A DNA stretch of 64,000 nt, from NCBI GenBank assembly GCA_031276175.1, contig JAISNP010000075.1:1-64000 (forward strand), written 5' to 3'. Positions within the stretch are counted from its first letter, which is position 1, and each line of letters opens with the position of its first letter. The position numbers and the translations under genes were made by a program. The stretch comes from Tannerella sp. GTDB lineage: Bacteria; Bacteroidota; Bacteroidia; Bacteroidales; Tannerellaceae. Below the pieces are notes generated by a model that did no database searches, was not told the origin of the DNA, and saw only the letters and a list, made by a program, of their open reading frames with translations. Of the stretch, positions 62,308-64,000 are shown in pieces.

Positions 62308-64000
62308 ATGCGTCGTATCGGATATATTCATATTCCGGCGATGTGCATACTGTCGTTTGCCGTGTGCGCGGATGCACAGGAAACGGACACGCTCAAGGTC
62401 ATCCGGCTTGAAGGCGTGACGGTGAGCGCTTCCTACGCAAGGAGCGTGGCGCGTGCTTCCGCCTTGCCGACGGAGGTAGCGGGAGCGCGTTTCCTGACGG
62501 AGCATTTCACGGGCAATCTGGTACAGTCTTTGCAACATCTGCCGGGGGTGCAGTCCATGGACATCGGTTCGGGTTTTTCCAAGCCGGTTATCCGTGGAAT
62601 GGGCTTTAACCGTATTTCGGTAACGGAAAACGGGATTAAACAGGAAGGACAGCAATGGGGCGCCGACCACGGCCTCGAAACGGATGCCTTCGATGCGGAA
62701 CGAATCATCGTCCGCAAAGGGCCGTCGTCGCTGCTTTACGGCAGCGATGCGATGGGCGGCGTTATTGAAATCACGCGGCTTCCTCCTCCGCAGGACAATC
62801 GGTTCTTCGGCGAAGCGGTGTGGCTGGCCGGCTCGGTCAACAATACCCTCGCCGGCTCGCTGATGCTCGGCATGAAGAAAGGCGGCTGGTACGGCAAGGT
62901 GCGCTATTCCGAACAGCGTTTCGGGGATTACCGCATCCCGGCCGATACGGTCGTCTATCTCACGCAACGCCAGCCGGTCTACGGACGGAGGTTGAAAAAT
63001 ACCGCCGGCTTCGAGCGGGACGTTTCCGCGTATGCGGAACATCGCGCGGGCGGACGTATTGCGCGCTATGCCCTGAGCAACGTCTACCAGAAGACGGGAT
63101 TTTTCCCCGGCGCTCACGGTATTCCCGACATTTCGCGTCTGCAGGACGACGGCAACAGGCATAACATCGAACTGCCTTACAGTACGGTCAACCACCTGAA
63201 GGCCTCGACGCATCAGCAGTATGCCGACGGCAACGGAATTGTCTACTCGCTGGACGCGGGATACCAGAACAATTACCGCGAAGAGCGCAGCCGTTTTCAT
63301 ACGCACTACGCCGGGCAGGCGCCGCCGCAGAAAGACCCGGACAGGGAACTGGCTTTTAATCTGAACACGTTCAGCGTTTCGTCCAGGGTACAGGTCGGCA
63401 GCGCACATACGGTCGGATGGGACGCGCAGTTCCAGCAAAACCGTATCGGCGGATATTCATTCCTGCTGCCTGCCTACCGGCGGTTTACGGCCGGTCTGTT
63501 CTGGCTCGTTTCCTTTCGGCCGTCGGAGACGCTTTCGGTCGAAGGCGGTATTCGATACGATTACGGCCGGATAAACGTTTCGGCATACGCCGATCCGTAT
63601 CTGTCCGGCTATCTGTCCGAACGAGGCTATTCGGCCGACAGGGTGGAGGAGTATAAATGGCGCAGTTATCCGGTAGACCGTCGTTTCGGCGATTTCTCCG
63701 GTTCTCTGGGGATTGTTTGGGAACCGTCGGACGCGCATCTGTTCAAGGCGAACATCGGGCGCAGTTTCCGTTTGCCCGGTGCAAACGAGCTGGCGTCAAA
63801 CGGGGTGCATCACGGCACGTTCCGCCATGAGCAGGGCGACCCGTCCCTCGCGTCCGAACACGGATGGTTGCTGGATGTGTCTTATACCCTTGCGTCGCCG
63901 GCGTTTTCGCTTGTGCTGTCGCCCTATGTCGGCCTGTTCGACAACTACATCTACCTGCGGCCTTCGGGCGAATGGTCGGTGTTGCCTCATGCCGGACAGA
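62308..64000 (+). CDS. TonB-dependent receptor (partial, C-terminus outside window)
   Basis: An ORF open to the right edge and therefore missing from the track. From MRRIGYIHIPAMC (62308) a signal peptide ends VCADAQ. The plug follows (TVSASYARS, LVQSLQHLPGVQSMDIGSGFSKPVIRGMGFNRISVTENG, IIVRKGPSSLLYGSDAMGGVIEI), then barrel strands to the edge. No SusC-type N-terminal domain is present, so it is a classic siderophore-, heme- or metal-type receptor. The His/Cys-rich protein just upstream favours a metal. Confidence 0.9.
   Translation, partial: MRRIGYIHIPAMCILSFAVCADAQETDTLKVIRLEGVTVSASYARSVARASALPTEVAGARFLTEHFTGNLVQSLQHLPGVQSMDIGSGFSKPVIRGMGFNRISVTENGIKQEGQQWGADHGLETDAFDAERIIVRKGPSSLLYGSDAMGGVIEITRLPPPQDNRFFGEAVWLAGSVNNTLAGSLMLGMKKGGWYGKVRYSEQRFGDYRIPADTVVYLTQRQPVYGRRLKNTAGFERDVSAYAEHRAGGRIARYALSNVYQKTGFFPGAHGIPDISRLQDDGNRHNIELPYSTVNHLKASTHQQYADGNGIVYSLDAGYQNNYREERSRFHTHYAGQAPPQKDPDRELAFNLNTFSVSSRVQVGSAHTVGWDAQFQQNRIGGYSFLLPAYRRFTAGLFWLVSFRPSETLSVEGGIRYDYGRINVSAYADPYLSGYLSERGYSADRVEEYKWRSYPVDRRFGDFSGSLGIVWEPSDAHLFKANIGRSFRLPGANELASNGVHHGTFRHEQGDPSLASEHGWLLDVSYTLASPAFSLVLSPYVGLFDNYIYLRPSGEWSVLPHAGQ

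Overview
The window looks like chromosomal DNA of a Bacteroidales bacterium. The evidence is two SusC/SusD pairs, Bacteroidetes-type promoters (TTTG-N19-TAnnTTTG), a GG-Bacteroidales peptide precursor beside a 6-bladed propeller lipoprotein, DUF3575/DUF3868 proteins, the ftsX-DUF3098-uppP-truB-queA-folK gene order, and one secreted protein with a type IX-like C-terminal tail. Tannerellaceae or Dysgonomonadaceae-like gut lineages fit, but species cannot be read from the sequence. No rRNA, tRNA, IS element, prophage or CRISPR array was recognised.

Layout. 0-8 kb (mostly minus): partial propeller lipoprotein, GG peptide precursor interrupted by TAG, ilvE, a DUF3575/DUF3868-OmpA/DUF5106 envelope operon, an AraC regulator and a clostripain-like lipoprotein. 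8.0-9.1 kb: a module made of a promoter, a 21-bp repeat array and a gene for a ~220-aa helical plus Ig/FN3-like protein. 9.3-11.6 kb: CPA2 cation/proton antiporter. 11.6-17.3 kb (minus): folK, queA, truB, uppP, DUF3098, ftsX, miaB. 18-24 kb (minus): GH92 mannosidase, cupin, a hypothetical, and a secreted alpha/alpha-barrel protein. 24.3-35.3 kb (plus): a tightly overlapping sulfite-reduction and siroheme operon (sulfite reductase-TusA fusion, ThiS-like carrier, E1-like activator, JAMM protease, HemC-CobA-HemD fusion, hemB, precorrin-2 dehydrogenase, hemA, hemL). A second repeat-array/FN3-like module sits between hemA and hemL. 35.6-50.5 kb: two SusC/SusD pairs with a double-domain cyanophycinase and an M14 peptidase, which suggests a peptide rather than glycan utilisation locus. 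50.5-57.6 kb: thrC, GH78 rhamnosidase, sugar isomerase, xseB, a 27-unit repeat array and queH. 57.6-64 kb: membrane MutS-like ATPase, Wzc-like kinase, a His/Cys-rich small protein and a partial TonB receptor.

How parts work together. The sulfite reductase operon carries glutamate-tRNA-to-siroheme genes but no later heme genes, so it appears to make its own cofactor. The sulfide could be loaded on the ThiS-like carrier, whose GG is masked by one extra Gln next to a JAMM protease. The sir promoter and both susC promoters share a 25-bp upstream element, so sulfur assimilation and peptide import may be co-regulated.

The most unusual signal is six intergenic tandem arrays, all with an exact 21-bp period but five different unit sequences. 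Two sit directly upstream of paralogous ~220-aa genes. Two others far apart share the same unit, each reading the same way from its own promoter. A second strong signal is the pair of duplicated susC leaders with a 41-codon short ORF and compensatory changes in predicted RNA stems.
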